Shown: positions 51,742-61,660 of the stretch, in pieces
Layout: every line of letters begins with the position of its first letter
Position numbering within the stretch: position 1 is the first letter of the stretch
NCBI RefSeq assembly: GCF_900101445.1
Contig: NZ_FNKE01000001.1
Location: 248,001 to 312,000 of the forward strand
Direction: 5' to 3'
DNA from: Streptococcus equinus
Lineage (GTDB): Bacteria; Bacillota; Bacilli; Lactobacillales; Streptococcaceae
Length of the DNA stretch: 64,000 nucleotides
Made by a program: the position numbers and the translations under genes
The notes under the pieces: model-generated
What the model was told of the DNA's origin: nothing
The model's database searches: none
Seen by the model: only the letters and a program-made list of their open reading frames with translations

Positions 51742-52326
51742 ATGGATAGCCTTGAACAATTAGTGGCTGATATTATGGCTGATGAGCAAAATGCCTCATA
51801 CACCGAGCAAGGCATTAAGCCACTTTTTACCGTTCCAAAAGCCGCTCGTATCAATATCGTCGGCCAAGCTCCTGGTATTCGAGCGCAAGAATCGGGACTT
51901 TATTGGAATGACCCGAGTGGGGATAATTTACGAAAATGGTTAGGCGTTGACCGTGAGACATTTTATAACTCTGGACTTTTTGCGGTAGTACCCATGGATT
52001 ATTATTTTCCAGGTAAGGGGAAATCAGGTGATTTAGCGCCGCGAAAAGGTTTTGCGGATAAATGGCACAAGCGCACCCTAGCTTTAGCACCCAATATAGA
52101 GTTGCATATTTTAGTTGGTTCTTATGCGCAACGCTATTATTTGAAGCAAAAATCCTCAGCTAAGCTTACGGATACCGTCAAACACTATAAAGACTATTTG
52201 CCAGAATTTTTCCCATTGGTGCACCCATCGCCACGAAATAACATTTGGCAGCGCAAGAATCCATGGTTTGAAGAAGAAGTCATCCCAGACCTTCAAAAGC
52301 GTGTCAAAGCTATTTTAGAAAAATAG
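51742..52326 (+). CDS. Uracil-DNA glycosylase-family protein
   Basis: A 194-residue protein of the UDG superfamily: GQAPGIRAQESGLYWNDPSG (about 36-55) covers the motif GxxPG plus Trp-Asn-Asp segment, and HPSPRNNIW (about 157-165) the second conserved region. The compact size and the motif set fit the family often annotated as 'uracil-DNA glycosylase family' in streptococci; it lacks the iron-sulfur Cys set of family 4. Function in DNA repair is likely but not proven. Start ATG 51742. Confidence 0.82.
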   Translation: MDSLEQLVADIMADEQNASYTEQGIKPLFTVPKAARINIVGQAPGIRAQESGLYWNDPSGDNLRKWLGVDRETFYNSGLFAVVPMDYYFPGKGKSGDLAPRKGFADKWHKRTLALAPNIELHILVGSYAQRYYLKQKSSAKLTDTVKHYKDYLPEFFPLVHPSPRNNIWQRKNPWFEEEVIPDLQKRVKAILEK

Positions 52327-52332
52327 GTATTA

Positions 52333-52361
52333 AAAAACTCGCCATCGTCTGGCGAGTTTTT
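52333..52361. terminator. Bidirectional terminator between the UDG-like gene and mnmE
   Basis: AAAAACTCGCCA (52333-52344), TCGTC loop, TGGCGAGTTTTT (52350-52361), between convergent genes. Confidence 0.92.
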
Positions 52362-52362
52362 C

Positions 52363-53736
52363 TTATTTTCCAAGACAGAATTGTGTGAAGAGTTTTGTGA
52401 TGAGTTCGTCTGGTGCGGCTTCACCAGTGATTTCACCAAGAATTTCCCAACAACGTGTCAAATCAATTTGTAGAAGGTCAACTGGCATACCAGCTTCAAG
52501 TCCTTCGTTGACTGATTGTAAGCTTTGTACAGCTTTTTCAATCAAGCCGATGTGACGGGCATTTGAAAGGTATGTTGCATCTTTTTCAACGATACCAGCG
52601 TTGTCAAAGAAGAGTTGGTTGATACGTTCTTCAATCAAGTCAATGTTTTGATTTTTAAGAACTGAGATGCGGATGACATCATCAGGCAACTCATCAGCTT
52701 CGATTTTTTCTGGTAAATCAGTTTTATTAAGCAAGATAATGCGGTTGCTATCCTTACTGAGTTCGAGAAGAGCACGGTCTTGGTCAGTTAGTGGTTCAGA
52801 GCTGTTAAGGACAAGAAGGACCAAATCAGCTTCCTCTAGAGCTTTTTTAGAACGTTCCACACCGATTTTTTCAACCACGTCATCTGTTTCACGAATACCA
52901 GCGGTATCGACCAATTTCAAAGGCACACCTTTGATGTTGACGTATTCTTCAATCACGTCACGAGTTGTTCCTTCGATATCAGTAACGATAGCTTTGTCTT
53001 CACGGAGCAGATTGTTCAAAAGACTTGATTTCCCAACGTTTGGACGACCGATGATAGCAGTTGACAAGCCTTCGCGCAGAATTTTACCACGTTTTGCAGT
53101 AGCCAAGAGATTTTCCAAAAGGTTTTGGAATTCTTGTGTTTTTTCACGGATAAGTGCTGTTGTCATTTCTTCCACATCGTCGTATTCAGGATAATCGATG
53201 TTTACCTCAACTTGAGCAAGGGTATTTAGGATTTCTTGACGGGTATCATTGATAAGTTTTGAAAGCGAACCATCAAGTTGTTTAACAGCGATATTCATGG
53301 CTTTGTCAGTTTTAGCACGGATAATATCCATAACAGCTTCCGCTTGAGTCAAGTCCACACGACCATTCAAGAAAGCACGTTTGGTAAATTCTCCAGGTTC
53401 AGCCAGACGAGCACCTTGACGAAGAAGAAGTTGCAAGATTTCATTAGTGACAGCAACCCCACCGTGTGTGTTGATTTCAATGACGTTTTCACGCGTGAAA
53501 GTCTTTGGTGCCAACATGACAGAGACCATAACCTCATCGAGAATTTCATCATTATCAGGGTCAACAATGTGCCCGTAATTAATCGTATGTGAGGCAACTT
53601 TTGACAAATCTTTACCACGATAAACTTTTTGGGCGATAGCTAGCGCATCAGTTCCAGAAAGTCGGACAATTCCGATAGCCCCTTCCCCTAAAGGTGTTGA
53701 AATCGCAGCAATTGTGTCGAATTCTTTTGTAATCAT
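52363..53736 (-). CDS. mnmE: tRNA modification GTPase MnmE
   Basis: A 457-residue MnmE. N-terminal TrmE domain ([22 protein letters not shown]), helical region and G domain: G1 [12 protein letters not shown] (about 228), G2 TTRDV, G3 DTAGI (about 275), G4 NKTD (about 336), and the C-terminal CLGK motif with its essential Cys. With MnmG it installs cmnm5-type modification on wobble uridines. It is transcribed against the neighbouring genes. Confidence 0.97.
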   Translation of the reverse strand: MITKEFDTIAAISTPLGEGAIGIVRLSGTDALAIAQKVYRGKDLSKVASHTINYGHIVDPDNDEILDEVMVSVMLAPKTFTRENVIEINTHGGVAVTNEILQLLLRQGARLAEPGEFTKRAFLNGRVDLTQAEAVMDIIRAKTDKAMNIAVKQLDGSLSKLINDTRQEILNTLAQVEVNIDYPEYDDVEEMTTALIREKTQEFQNLLENLLATAKRGKILREGLSTAIIGRPNVGKSSLLNNLLREDKAIVTDIEGTTRDVIEEYVNIKGVPLKLVDTAGIRETDDVVEKIGVERSKKALEEADLVLLVLNSSEPLTDQDRALLELSKDSNRIILLNKTDLPEKIEADELPDDVIRISVLKNQNIDLIEERINQLFFDNAGIVEKDATYLSNARHIGLIEKAVQSLQSVNEGLEAGMPVDLLQIDLTRCWEILGEITGEAAPDELITKLFTQFCLGK

Positions 53737-53882
53737 TTATGTCATTCCAATCTAGTTTTTCAAAAAATATCTTATTTAATTGTAACGCAAAAAATTTTTT
53801 CAAGCAATAGAAGAGGGCTGAAAGTAAAGGAGCAGAAAAGCGATTTTTGAGTAATCCATTGTAGCGAAAACACCCTAAATCA

Positions 53883-53891
53883 TGATATAAT
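53883..53891 (+). promoter_or_regulatory. Promoter of the rpiA operon
   Basis: Extended -10 TGA-TATAAT (53883-53891); no good -35 at 17 bp. The 55-nt leader carries AGGTGAGG before rpiA. Confidence 0.65.
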
Positions 53892-53946
53892 AGTTAGTTG
53901 GAAATAGGTAATTTTTGTTTTACATATAAATTTAGGTGAGGTTGTT

Positions 53947-54621
53947 ATGGAAAAACTTAAAAAAATGGCTGGTGTTACAGCTGCTCAGTATGTGAAAGAC
54001 GGCATGGTCGTTGGACTTGGAACTGGTTCAACAGCATATTTCTTCGTTGAAGAAATCGGTCGTCGTATGAAAGAAGAAGGTCTTAAAGTTGTCGGTGTGA
54101 CAACTTCAAGCCAAACAACAGCTCAAGCAGAAGGCCTTGGTATTCCTTTGAAAGCTGTTGATGATATCGATGTTATCGATGTAACTGTCGACGGTGCTGA
54201 TGAAGTGGATAAAAACTTCAACGGTATCAAAGGTGGCGGCGGTGCTCTTCTTATGGAAAAAATCGTTGCTACACCAAGTAAAGAATACATCTGGGTTGTT
54301 GACGAATCTAAAATGGTCGACACACTCGGTGCTTTCAAATTGCCAGTTGAAGTTGTGCAATATGGTGCTGACCGCATTTTCCGTGAATTCGAGAAAAAAG
54401 GTTACAAACCATCATACCGCATGGCAAACGGCGAACGCTTTGTCACTGATATGAAAAACTATATCATCGACCTTGACCTTGGTGCTATTAAAAATCCAGT
54501 CGAACTTGGTAAAGAATTGAAAGCCATGGTCGGTGTTGTTGAACACGGTCTCTTCAATGGTATGGTTAACAAAGTTATCGTTGCTGGTAAAGACGGCGTT
54601 AAAATTTTAGAAGCTAAATAA
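53947..54621 (+). CDS. rpiA: Ribose-5-phosphate isomerase A
   Basis: A 224-residue Rpi[13 protein letters not shown] (about 22-33), [11 protein letters not shown] (about 80-90), [14 protein letters not shown] (about 96-109) with the catalytic Glu. It interconverts ribose-5-phosphate and ribulose-5-phosphate, which links nucleoside breakdown to the pentose phosphate pathway. First gene of the operon with deoB, punA and deoD. Confidence 0.97.
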   Translation: MEKLKKMAGVTAAQYVKDGMVVGLGTGSTAYFFVEEIGRRMKEEGLKVVGVTTSSQTTAQAEGLGIPLKAVDDIDVIDVTVDGADEVDKNFNGIKGGGGALLMEKIVATPSKEYIWVVDESKMVDTLGAFKLPVEVVQYGADRIFREFEKKGYKPSYRMANGERFVTDMKNYIIDLDLGAIKNPVELGKELKAMVGVVEHGLFNGMVNKVIVAGKDGVKILEAK

Positions 54622-54630
54622 AGAAAGTTT

Positions 54631-54671
54631 ACAGGAGATGGTTTGACTAAGAATAGCCGATAGTCTCCTGT
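54631..54671 (+). other. Hairpin after rpiA
   Basis: ACAGGAGA (54631-54638) and TCTCCTGT (54664-54671) pair, with a 25-nt loop and no T-run. It may be a processing or weak termination point between rpiA and deoB. Confidence 0.45.
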
Positions 54672-54704
54672 TTGCTATGTTATCGCAAAAAATCAAATTA
54701 TTAT

Positions 54705-54774
54705 TTCTAATCCTGCATACCTTGCAGTTGATTAGGAGGTTTTGGGTGCCAACCGTAACCACCCTAGATTAGGA
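54705..54774 (+). promoter_or_regulatory. deoB leader with alternative pairings over the ribosome site
   Basis: TTCTAATC (54705-54712) can pair with GATTAGGA at 54730-54737, making a hairpin with CTGCA/TGCAG inside, or with a second copy of GATTAGGA at 54767-54774. The second copy includes the AGGA used by deoB (ATG 54780). The two foldings exclude each other, so this may control deoB translation. A GGGTG/CACCC hairpin lies between. This is inference from pairing only. Confidence 0.4.
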
Positions 54775-54779
54775 AAACT

Positions 54780-55991
54780 ATGTCAACTTTTAATCGTATT
54801 CACCTTGTTGTGCTTGATTCAGTCGGAATTGGTGCAGCACCAGATGCCAATAACTTTGTCAATGCTGGTGTTCCTGATGGTGCGTCAGACACACTTGGTC
54901 ACATTTCAAAAACAGTCGGACTTAACGTTCCAAACATGGCTAAAATCGGTCTTGGAAACATTCCGCGTGAAACACCTTTAAAAACTGTTCCAGCTGAAGC
55001 TCAACCAACAGGTTATGCAACTAAACTTGAAGAAGTTTCTCTTGGTAAAGACACAATGACTGGTCACTGGGAAATCATGGGTCTTAACATTACAGAACCA
55101 TTTGATACATTCCTTGATGGCTTCCCTGAAGAAATCTTGACAAAAATCGAAGAATTTTCAGGACGTAAAGTCATTCGTGGAGCTAACAAACCTTACTCAG
55201 GTACAGCAGTTATCGATGATTTCGGTCCACGTCAAATGGAAACTGGCGAATTGATTATCTACACATCAGCTGACCCAGTTCTTCAAATCGCAGCCCACGA
55301 AGACGTTATCCCAGTAGAAGAACTTTACAAAATCTGTGAATACGCACGTTCAATCACTCAAGAACGTCCAGCTCTTCTTGGTCGTATCATCGCTCGTCCA
55401 TACGTTGGTGAACCAGGTAACTTTACGCGTACAGCTAACCGTCGTGACTATGCATTGTCACCATTTGGACCAACTGTTCTTAACAAATTAGCTGACGCTG
55501 GTGTACCAACTTACGGTGTTGGTAAAATCAATGATATCTTCAATGGTTCAGGTATAACAAATGATATGGGTCACAATAAATCAAACATGCACGGTGTTGA
55601 TACTCTTCTTAAAACAATGCAGTTGCCTGAATTCACAAAAGGTTTGTCATTTACAAACCTAGTGGACTTCGACGCGATGTATGGTCACCGTCGTAACGCA
55701 GCTGGTTACCGTGACTGTCTTGAAGATTTCGACAAACGCATGCCTGAAATCTTGGAAAACATGAAAGAAGATGACCTTCTTTTGATTACGGCTGACCACG
55801 GTAATGACCCAACTTACACAGGTACAGACCACACACGTGAATACATCCCATTGTTAGCTTACAGTCCAGCCTTCAAAGGCAATGGTATCTTGCCAGTCGG
55901 ACACTTCGCTGATATCTCAGCAACAATCGCCGAAAACTTTGGCGTTGAAAAAGCGATGATTGGTCAATCATTCTTAGATAAATTAGTATAA
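54780..55991 (+). CDS. deoB: Phosphopentomutase
   Basis: A 403-residue alkaline-phosphatase-superfamily enzyme. [15 protein letters not shown] (about 9-23), the phosphothreonine region [13 protein letters not shown] (about 93-105), and the metal-site [20 protein letters not shown] (about 340-359) are clear. It interconverts (deoxy)ribose-1-phosphate and 5-phosphate. punA follows by 10 bp. Confidence 0.96.
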   Translation: MSTFNRIHLVVLDSVGIGAAPDANNFVNAGVPDGASDTLGHISKTVGLNVPNMAKIGLGNIPRETPLKTVPAEAQPTGYATKLEEVSLGKDTMTGHWEIMGLNITEPFDTFLDGFPEEILTKIEEFSGRKVIRGANKPYSGTAVIDDFGPRQMETGELIIYTSADPVLQIAAHEDVIPVEELYKICEYARSITQERPALLGRIIARPYVGEPGNFTRTANRRDYALSPFGPTVLNKLADAGVPTYGVGKINDIFNGSGITNDMGHNKSNMHGVDTLLKTMQLPEFTKGLSFTNLVDFDAMYGHRRNAAGYRDCLEDFDKRMPEILENMKEDDLLLITADHGNDPTYTGTDHTREYIPLLAYSPAFKGNGILPVGHFADISATIAENFGVEKAMIGQSFLDKLV

Positions 55992-56001
55992 GAGGTAATA
56001 C

Positions 56002-56814
56002 ATGTCTACAATTATTGAAAAAATTGAAGAAGCACGTCAGTTTTTAGTCTCACAAGCTTGTGATGCTCCAGAATTCGGACTTATCCTAGGTTCAGGTCTT
56101 GGTGAACTTGCCGAAGAAATCGAAAATGCAGTTGTCATCCCTTACGAAAAAATCCCAAATTGGGGTAAATCAACAGTAGCAGGTCACGCAGGTCAATTGG
56201 TTTATGGTGATCTTGGTGGACACAAAGTCCTTGCTCTTCAAGGCCGTTTCCACTTCTACGAAGGGAACCCAATGGAATTGGTAACTTTCCCAGTGCGCGT
56301 GATGAAAGCCCTTGGTTGTAAAGGTCTTATCGTAACAAACGCTGCGGGTGGTATCGGCTTTGGTCCTGGTACTTTGATGGCTATTTCAGACCATATCAAC
56401 ATGACAGGTCAAAACCCATTGATTGGGGCTAACCTTGATGATTTCGGACCTCGTTTCCCAGATATGTCAGATGCTTATACAGCAGACTACCGTGCCATTG
56501 CTCACAAAGTTGCTGAAAAAATCGGTATCAAACTTGACGAAGGGGTTTACCTTGGTGTATCAGGTCCTTGTTACGAAACACCTGCTGAAATCCGTGCTTT
56601 CCAAACACTTGGTGCTGATGCAGTTGGTATGTCAACAGTTCCTGAAGTTATCGTTGCCGCTCACTCAGGTTTGAAAGTCTTGGGAATTTCTGCTATTACA
56701 AACCATGCAGCTGGTTTCCAAAGTTCACTTAACCACGAAGAAGTCGTAGCAGTGACTCAACAAATCAAAGAAGATTTCAAAACACTTGTTAAAGCTGTTT
56801 TGGCAGAACTTTAA
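56002..56814 (+). CDS. punA: Purine-nucleoside phosphorylase (PunA type)
   Basis: A 270-residue trimeric-type PNP: GLILGSGLGELAEEI (about 26-40), GRFHFYEGNPM (about 84), TNAAGGIG (about 110), Glu in GPCYETPAEIRA (about 196) and ITNHAAGF (about 236). It splits purine (deoxy)nucleosides with phosphate to base and (deoxy)ribose-1-phosphate. It belongs to the deoB operon. Confidence 0.95.
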   Translation: MSTIIEKIEEARQFLVSQACDAPEFGLILGSGLGELAEEIENAVVIPYEKIPNWGKSTVAGHAGQLVYGDLGGHKVLALQGRFHFYEGNPMELVTFPVRVMKALGCKGLIVTNAAGGIGFGPGTLMAISDHINMTGQNPLIGANLDDFGPRFPDMSDAYTADYRAIAHKVAEKIGIKLDEGVYLGVSGPCYETPAEIRAFQTLGADAVGMSTVPEVIVAAHSGLKVLGISAITNHAAGFQSSLNHEEVVAVTQQIKEDFKTLVKAVLAEL

Positions 56815-56851
56815 TTTACAATCTTTAGTCTTTGGATAAAAGGAGTGTGCT

Positions 56852-57556
56852 GTGCGAGTTCATTTTGTTATTCACGAAGCTTTTGAAGCACCTGGAGTTT
56901 ATTACGATTGGGCGATTAAGCGAGGTCATGAGGTTAGCCTAACAAAGCTTTATCAAGGAGATAAGTTACCAGTTGACAGCTCTAAAATTGATTTACTCAT
57001 AGTCATGGGGGGACCGCAGAGCCCTCGTACGACAGTAGAAGAATGCCCGCATTTTGATGCTCAAGCTGAAATAGCTTTGATTAAAGATGCTATCGCACAT
57101 GATAAACGCATCATTGGTGTTTGTCTTGGCGCACAGTTACTGGGTGAAGCTTATGGCGCACCAGTTGAACATAGTCCTGAAAAGGAAATCGGAAATTTTC
57201 CGATTTCCTTGACTCAGGCTGGTAAAACTGATAAACGTTTGACATATTTTGGTAAGACGGTGACTGTTGGTCATTGGCACGGTGATATGCCAGGTATGAC
57301 AGAAGGGGCGCAAATTCTTGCCGCTAGTCAAGCTTGCCCACGACAAATCATCAAGTATAGTGACAAGCATTACGCTTTTCAATGTCATTTGGAATTTTCA
57401 AAAGACATGGTTCAGGATTTACTGGCTCAAGAAGTTGATTATGATGAACAAGTTGCCACACACCCTTATATCCAGACAAAACAAGAAATTTTAACTTATG
57501 ATTATTCTCAGATGAATCATTTGTTAGAACAATTTTTAGATGCTTATACAAAATAA
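56852..57556 (+). CDS. Class I glutamine amidotransferase-like protein
   Basis: A 234-residue protein of the GATase1 family (GMP-synthase-like): LIVMGGPQSPR (about 48), nucleophile elbow GVCLGAQLLGEA (about 88-99, Cys about 90), and FQCHLEFS (about 171), with His and Glu of the triad. No synthase domain follows, so it may hydrolyse gamma-glutamyl compounds or act with a partner. It starts with GTG 56852 after AGGAG (56841-56845). The end overlaps the ClC gene by 17 bp. Confidence 0.88.
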   Translation: MRVHFVIHEAFEAPGVYYDWAIKRGHEVSLTKLYQGDKLPVDSSKIDLLIVMGGPQSPRTTVEECPHFDAQAEIALIKDAIAHDKRIIGVCLGAQLLGEAYGAPVEHSPEKEIGNFPISLTQAGKTDKRLTYFGKTVTVGHWHGDMPGMTEGAQILAASQACPRQIIKYSDKHYAFQCHLEFSKDMVQDLLAQEVDYDEQVATHPYIQTKQEILTYDYSQMNHLLEQFLDAYTK

Positions 57557-58832
57557 TCGATTTCAAAATTTCAGCTATTGTTTACGTTTAGGAGTAGTTT
57601 TACTGGCAACTAGTGTGGTGGCTGGTTTAGGTGGTATCTTACTTCATGAATTTTTAGAAATGGTCGAGAAAATTGTGTTGGGATACGGCGAAGAGGAAAA
57701 AATGCTAGCTATTTCTCAGAGACAATTTCTAATGATTGTTGTTGCTGGGATTATTTCAGCGTCAATCTGGTATATGTTGCAACGAAAAAATCGTCGCATT
57801 ATCTCTGTTAAATCTCAGATGAAAGCAGATAATCCATGTTCTGAACGTCCAGCTTTAGGGATTCACTTGATGAATATTTTCTTACAGGTAGCTTCGGTTG
57901 GTGCGGGATCTCCGATTGGAAAAGAAGGAGCGCCACGAGAGCTTGGGGCTCTTGGAGCAGGTCGTATTTCTGATTATATGCGTTTGAACTTGCCTGATAG
58001 ACGCCTTGCAATTGCTTGTGGGGCCTCAGCCGGTCTCTCAGCAGTTTATCAAGTACCAATTGCTAGCATCTTTTTTGCTTTTGAGACTTTAGGTGTTGGG
58101 CTCTCATTGATGAATGTTATGGCTGTGTCTCTTACAAGTATTTTTGCTAGCCTTATTGCAGGACTTGTTATATCAGATGCACCACTTTATCATGGTGGTC
58201 AAGTTTCACTTAATCTTGCCACTTGTCTGTTAGCCGTCTTGGTGGCAGTACTTGTCACGCCACTTGCAGAAGGTTTTCGACGTCTGACGCAAAAAGCACA
58301 AGTTAAAAAAGAGACTCATGAGGCTATCTTGTGGAAGTTGCCCTTGACTTTCTTGCTTTTAGCTAGTTTTGCCCTTTATTTTCCAGAGATTTTGGGGAAT
58401 GGCGGAGCTTTGGCGCAAGGTGTATTTGATGGTATGACTGTTCAGTATGCTGCTATGATTGTTATCGTCAAGGCGTTTGTGGTCTTGCTGACGCTAAAAA
58501 ATGGTGCTTATGGTGGTACCTTGACCCCGTCATTTTCAATGGGGGCGGTATTAGGATTCTTGTTTGCAGCGCTTTGTCAGTTAGCTTTTCCAGATATTTC
58601 TATGAACTCAGCCATGTTGATTGGGTCAAGTGTTTTTTTGGCCATTACAATGAATGCTCCTTTAACAGCAGTTGGACTAGTTGTCTCATTTACAGGGCAA
58701 AATTTACAAGCTTTGCCAGTTTTACTCATTGCGGTAGCGGTAGCTGTTTGTATAAATAATATTTTTAAACGTATTGAAAGGAATTTTTATGTCAATCCAT
58801 ATCGAAGCCAAACAAGGCGAAATCGCAGATAA
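57540..58832 (+). CDS. ClC-type chloride channel/transporter
   Basis: A 430-residue ClC protein with ten or more hydrophobic segments. Signature motifs are altered: [15 protein letters not shown] (about 120-135) in place of GSGIP...GREGP, with the gating Glu still present, and [15 protein letters not shown] (about 322-336) in place of GxFxP. It carries chloride or fluoride across the membrane; the class cannot be set. Start at ATG 57540 lies inside the previous gene, and its last 44 bp overlap deoD. Confidence 0.87.
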   Translation: MLIQNNRFQNFSYCLRLGVVLLATSVVAGLGGILLHEFLEMVEKIVLGYGEEEKMLAISQRQFLMIVVAGIISASIWYMLQRKNRRIISVKSQMKADNPCSERPALGIHLMNIFLQVASVGAGSPIGKEGAPRELGALGAGRISDYMRLNLPDRRLAIACGASAGLSAVYQVPIASIFFAFETLGVGLSLMNVMAVSLTSIFASLIAGLVISDAPLYHGGQVSLNLATCLLAVLVAVLVTPLAEGFRRLTQKAQVKKETHEAILWKLPLTFLLLASFALYFPEILGNGGALAQGVFDGMTVQYAAMIVIVKAFVVLLTLKNGAYGGTLTPSFSMGAVLGFLFAALCQLAFPDISMNSAMLIGSSVFLAITMNAPLTAVGLVVSFTGQNLQALPVLLIAVAVAVCINNIFKRIERNFYVNPYRSQTRRNRR

Positions 58833-59496
58833 AATCTTACTTCCAGGAGATCCTCTCCGTGCAAAATTCATCGCAGAAAACTTCTTAGAAGATGCTGTTT
58901 GCTTTAACAATGTCCGCGGTATGCTTGGTTTCACAGGGACTTACAAAGGTGAACGTGTCAGCGTTATGGGAACAGGTATGGGAATGCCTTCAATCTCAAT
59001 CTATGCGACTGAACTTATTCAATCATACGGTGTTAAAAAATTAATCCGTGTCGGAACAGCAGGTTCACTTAATAAAGACGTTCACGTGCGTGAACTTGTC
59101 CTTGCGCAAGCAGCCGCAACAACATCAAGCATGATTAAAAACGAATGGCCACAATACGATTTCCCACAAATCGCAGACTTCACATTGCTTGATAAAGCTT
59201 ACCACATCGCTAAAGACCTTGGTATGACAACACACGTAGGTAGTGTCTTGTCAGTTGATGCCTTTTACTCTGATTTCGCAGAAAACAACATCAAACTTGG
59301 TCAACTTGGCGTGAAAGCCGTTGAGATGGAAGCAGCTGCACTTTACTATCTCGCTGCCAAACACGGTGTTCAAGCACTTGGTATCATGACAATCTCTGAT
59401 AGCTTGGTTGCTGACGAAGACACAACAGCTCAAGAACGTCAAACAACTTTCACAGACATGATGAAAGTCGGTCTTGAGACTCTTATTGCTGATTAA
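58789..59496 (+). CDS. deoD: Purine-nucleoside phosphorylase DeoD
   Basis: A 235-residue hexameric-type [17 protein letters not shown] (about 18-31), [16 protein letters not shown] (about 62), VGTAGSL (about 86), the [12 protein letters not shown] segment (about 176) and catalytic Asp in TISDSLVAD (about 200). It works with deoB in nucleoside salvage. I start at ATG 58789 (AAAGGAA before it), inside the end of the ClC gene; the upstream ATG at 58774 is less likely since the homologous N-terminus is MSIHIEA. Confidence 0.95.
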   Translation: MSIHIEAKQGEIADKILLPGDPLRAKFIAENFLEDAVCFNNVRGMLGFTGTYKGERVSVMGTGMGMPSISIYATELIQSYGVKKLIRVGTAGSLNKDVHVRELVLAQAAATTSSMIKNEWPQYDFPQIADFTLLDKAYHIAKDLGMTTHVGSVLSVDAFYSDFAENNIKLGQLGVKAVEMEAAALYYLAAKHGVQALGIMTISDSLVADEDTTAQERQTTFTDMMKVGLETLIAD

Positions 59497-60266
59497 TGCA
59501 AGAAATATACGAGACGATAGACATCCTTTTGGATGTCTATGCTTATAATCACGCTTGGAAAATAGCAGAGCAGCATGCAGATTTTCCATCGACAAGCCGC
59601 TATCTTTTAGAAATGCTAAAAGAGCGTCGTGAATTAAACGTTGATTTCCTTTTTGCTCATCAATCTGAAAACAAGGCTATTTGGCGTCAGTATGATTTTG
59701 ATTTGATTACGAATCATAGGCAAGAAGAACAATTGGCCAACTATATCATGGACCTAGAAGCGAAAATTAGAAATGGTAATATCATTGATTTTGTCCGCTC
59801 AGTTAGTCCTATTCTATACAGACTCTTTTATCGGTTAGCAAAGCGTGAGATTCCTAATCTAGAAGAGTTTATCCATGATGCTAAAAATGATCAGTATGAT
59901 ACTTGGCTTTTTACAGAAATGAAGCAGAGCGACTATTCTATTTTTCACAAGTATTTGGTGATTCGCCGTGATGCAAAGGTGACGTCTCGTGGTTTAGCAG
60001 AGCTCTTGCAATACAGTCAGTTGCCAGATCATATTAAAAACTTAATCACAGAGCTTCGTCAATTTGAGAAATCTGTCCGAAACCCTCTTGCTCATCTGAT
60101 TAAACCATTTGATGAAGAAGAACTTCATCGCACAACGAATTTCTCATCGCAAGCCTTTCTAGATAAAATCATTGATTTAGCTATTTATGCAGGCGTTAGA
60201 TATGACACAAAGACCTTCTATTTTGACAAAATCAATGAGATAATAAAGCATGAATTAAGACAATGA
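59496..60266 (+). CDS. Hypothetical protein with HEPN-like RNxxxH motif
   Basis: A 256-residue helical, soluble protein. I know no named family for all of it. Near the C-terminus RNPLAH (195-200), flanked by helices (LRQFEKSV and LIKPFDEEELH), fits the Rx4H motif of HEPN RNases such as those in Csm6/Csx1. There is no CARF domain or nucleotidyltransferase next to it, so it is not clearly a toxin. It overlaps the deoD stop codon by one base, so it is in that operon. It meets cpsY at a bidirectional terminator. Confidence 0.7.
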   Translation: MQEIYETIDILLDVYAYNHAWKIAEQHADFPSTSRYLLEMLKERRELNVDFLFAHQSENKAIWRQYDFDLITNHRQEEQLANYIMDLEAKIRNGNIIDFVRSVSPILYRLFYRLAKREIPNLEEFIHDAKNDQYDTWLFTEMKQSDYSIFHKYLVIRRDAKVTSRGLAELLQYSQLPDHIKNLITELRQFEKSVRNPLAHLIKPFDEEELHRTTNFSSQAFLDKIIDLAIYAGVRYDTKTFYFDKINEIIKHELRQ

Positions 60267-60271
60267 AGCAT

Positions 60272-60304
60272 AAAAAGTTCTTGGACTCTGTCCAAGAACT
60301 TTTT
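60272..60304. terminator. Bidirectional terminator between the HEPN-like gene and cpsY
   Basis: AAAAAGTTCTTGGA (60272-60285), CTCTG loop, TCCAAGAACTTTTT (60291-60304); 14 perfect pairs. Confidence 0.95.
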
Positions 60305-61211
60305 ATTTATCAAATTGTACTTCTTCAAGTAAGTAATCGATGAAACGTTCTCCCATTTTTGAGAGATTAGCTTTTTCGTGGCGAATGTAGACAATATCAA
60401 TCATATCTTCAACGTCAAGTGGAATTGAGACGATGTCATCGCCGTTGAGGTTGCTATTTAAGATACCTGTAGCGATAGTGTAACCGTCAAGACCAATCAA
60501 GAGATTAAAAAGCGTCGCGCGGTCACTGACAACGATTGATTTTTTGTGTGGAATTTGTGACAAGATTTCTTCAGAGAAGTAAAAAGAGTTATGAATCCCT
60601 TGGTCATAGCTAAGGTATGGAAATTCTTCCAAATCTTCCATAGTCACAAGTGACTTTTCAGCTAGCGGATTGTTTTTGCTGACAAAAATGTGCGGACGTG
60701 TCTTAAAAAGACTTGTATAAGTCAAGTGATTGTCGTCAAACATCTTAGTCAAAACGTCGCGGTTATAGCTGTTTAAGAATAGTACTCCGATTTCGGAACG
60801 AAAATTTTTGACGTCATCAATGATTTCGTATGTTCGGGTTTCACGAAGGAAAAGCTCGTAACGTGTCATATCTGTCTTTTTCAGAAGGGAAACAAAAGCA
60901 TTGACCACAAAAGCATAGTGCTGCGCTGAGACGCTAAAAAGCTCACGGTTGGTATTTTTACTCTTATAACGTTCCTCTAAAAGCGCAGTCTGTTCAAGGA
61001 TTTGACGCGCATAAGATAGAAATTCGACACCATCTTTTGTTAAGGTAATTCCTTTAGGATTTCGGATAAAAATTTCAATCCCCATCTCGCGTTCCAAGTC
61101 ACGAACAGCATTTGACAAACTTGGTTGCGTGATGAAGAGTTGCTTTGCAGCCTCGTTCATACTGCCTGTTTCCACGATTTTAACGATGTAATGTAATTGT
61201 TGTATTCTCAT
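60303..61211 (-). CDS. cpsY: LysR-family regulator, CpsY/MtaR type
   Basis: A 302-residue LysR protein with HTH NEAAKQLFITQPSLSNAVRDLE (about 19-40) and a co-factor domain (about 90-300). Its position, divergent from cpsA and next to the deoD operon, is the classic place of cpsY in streptococci. CpsY/MtaR regulates methionine supply and survival in neutrophils rather than capsule directly, in S. agalactiae and S. iniae. The binding site is expected in the 449-bp intergenic region. Confidence 0.87.
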   Translation of the reverse strand: MRIQQLHYIVKIVETGSMNEAAKQLFITQPSLSNAVRDLEREMGIEIFIRNPKGITLTKDGVEFLSYARQILEQTALLEERYKSKNTNRELFSVSAQHYAFVVNAFVSLLKKTDMTRYELFLRETRTYEIIDDVKNFRSEIGVLFLNSYNRDVLTKMFDDNHLTYTSLFKTRPHIFVSKNNPLAEKSLVTMEDLEEFPYLSYDQGIHNSFYFSEEILSQIPHKKSIVVSDRATLFNLLIGLDGYTIATGILNSNLNGDDIVSIPLDVEDMIDIVYIRHEKANLSKMGERFIDYLLEEVQFDK

Positions 61212-61466
61212 AGCCTTAGTTTAGCTCAAAATCGCAAATCCCGCAAGTAGTGGAAATGTAGTAGATGTGAAAGCGATAAAAAACGAACTTTTCGATTAAA
61301 GGTTTAGATAAAAATAGAATGATTTTTTCTAATGATTGCGCTTGCCGTTTTAATAGTGGGAATAATGTTTTGTTTGGAAATATTCTCTAAAAATGGATAA
61401 AATTTTAAAAATGTACAAAAAACAGCATCTAAAACCGAATGATTACACAAAGATGACTTTTTTTCA

Positions 61467-61487
61467 AAAACGTAACCAAAACGTAAC
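61467..61487. repeat. Tandem 10-bp repeat upstream of cpsA
   Basis: AAAACGTAAC at 61467-61476 and 61478-61487, with 11-bp period, that is one helical turn. Two sites on the same DNA face are typical for a dimeric activator. It is 104 bp before the -35 of the cps promoter. The remaining intergenic DNA (61212-61660) is AT-rich with no gene. Confidence 0.5.
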
Positions 61488-61590
61488 AAACCCATAAAAA
61501 TGGTATTTTTAAAGGAAGTAAAACGTTGTCAAAACTAATATTTATAAAAAGTATACGAATTATCATGTAAAGTTTCAGATTTTTTAGAAA

Positions 61591-61619
61591 TTGCAATAAG
61601 TCTTATAAAGTGCTAAAAT
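61591..61619 (+). promoter_or_regulatory. Promoter of the capsule/EPS operon
   Basis: TTGCAA (61591-61596), 17-bp spacer, extended -10 TGC-TAAAAT (61611-61619). The cpsA ATG is at 61661, with GGAAGCGGAG before it. Confidence 0.8.
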
Positions 61620-61660
61620 AAGAACGTTAACAATTAATTAGGAAGCGGAGATTTATTAAA

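Noticed and set aside
52667-53194. 175-codon open frame on the plus strand inside mnmE
   Set aside because: It is antisense to a conserved GTPase gene, has a Ser/Arg-rich composition without motif, and no ribosome site; it is a coding shadow.
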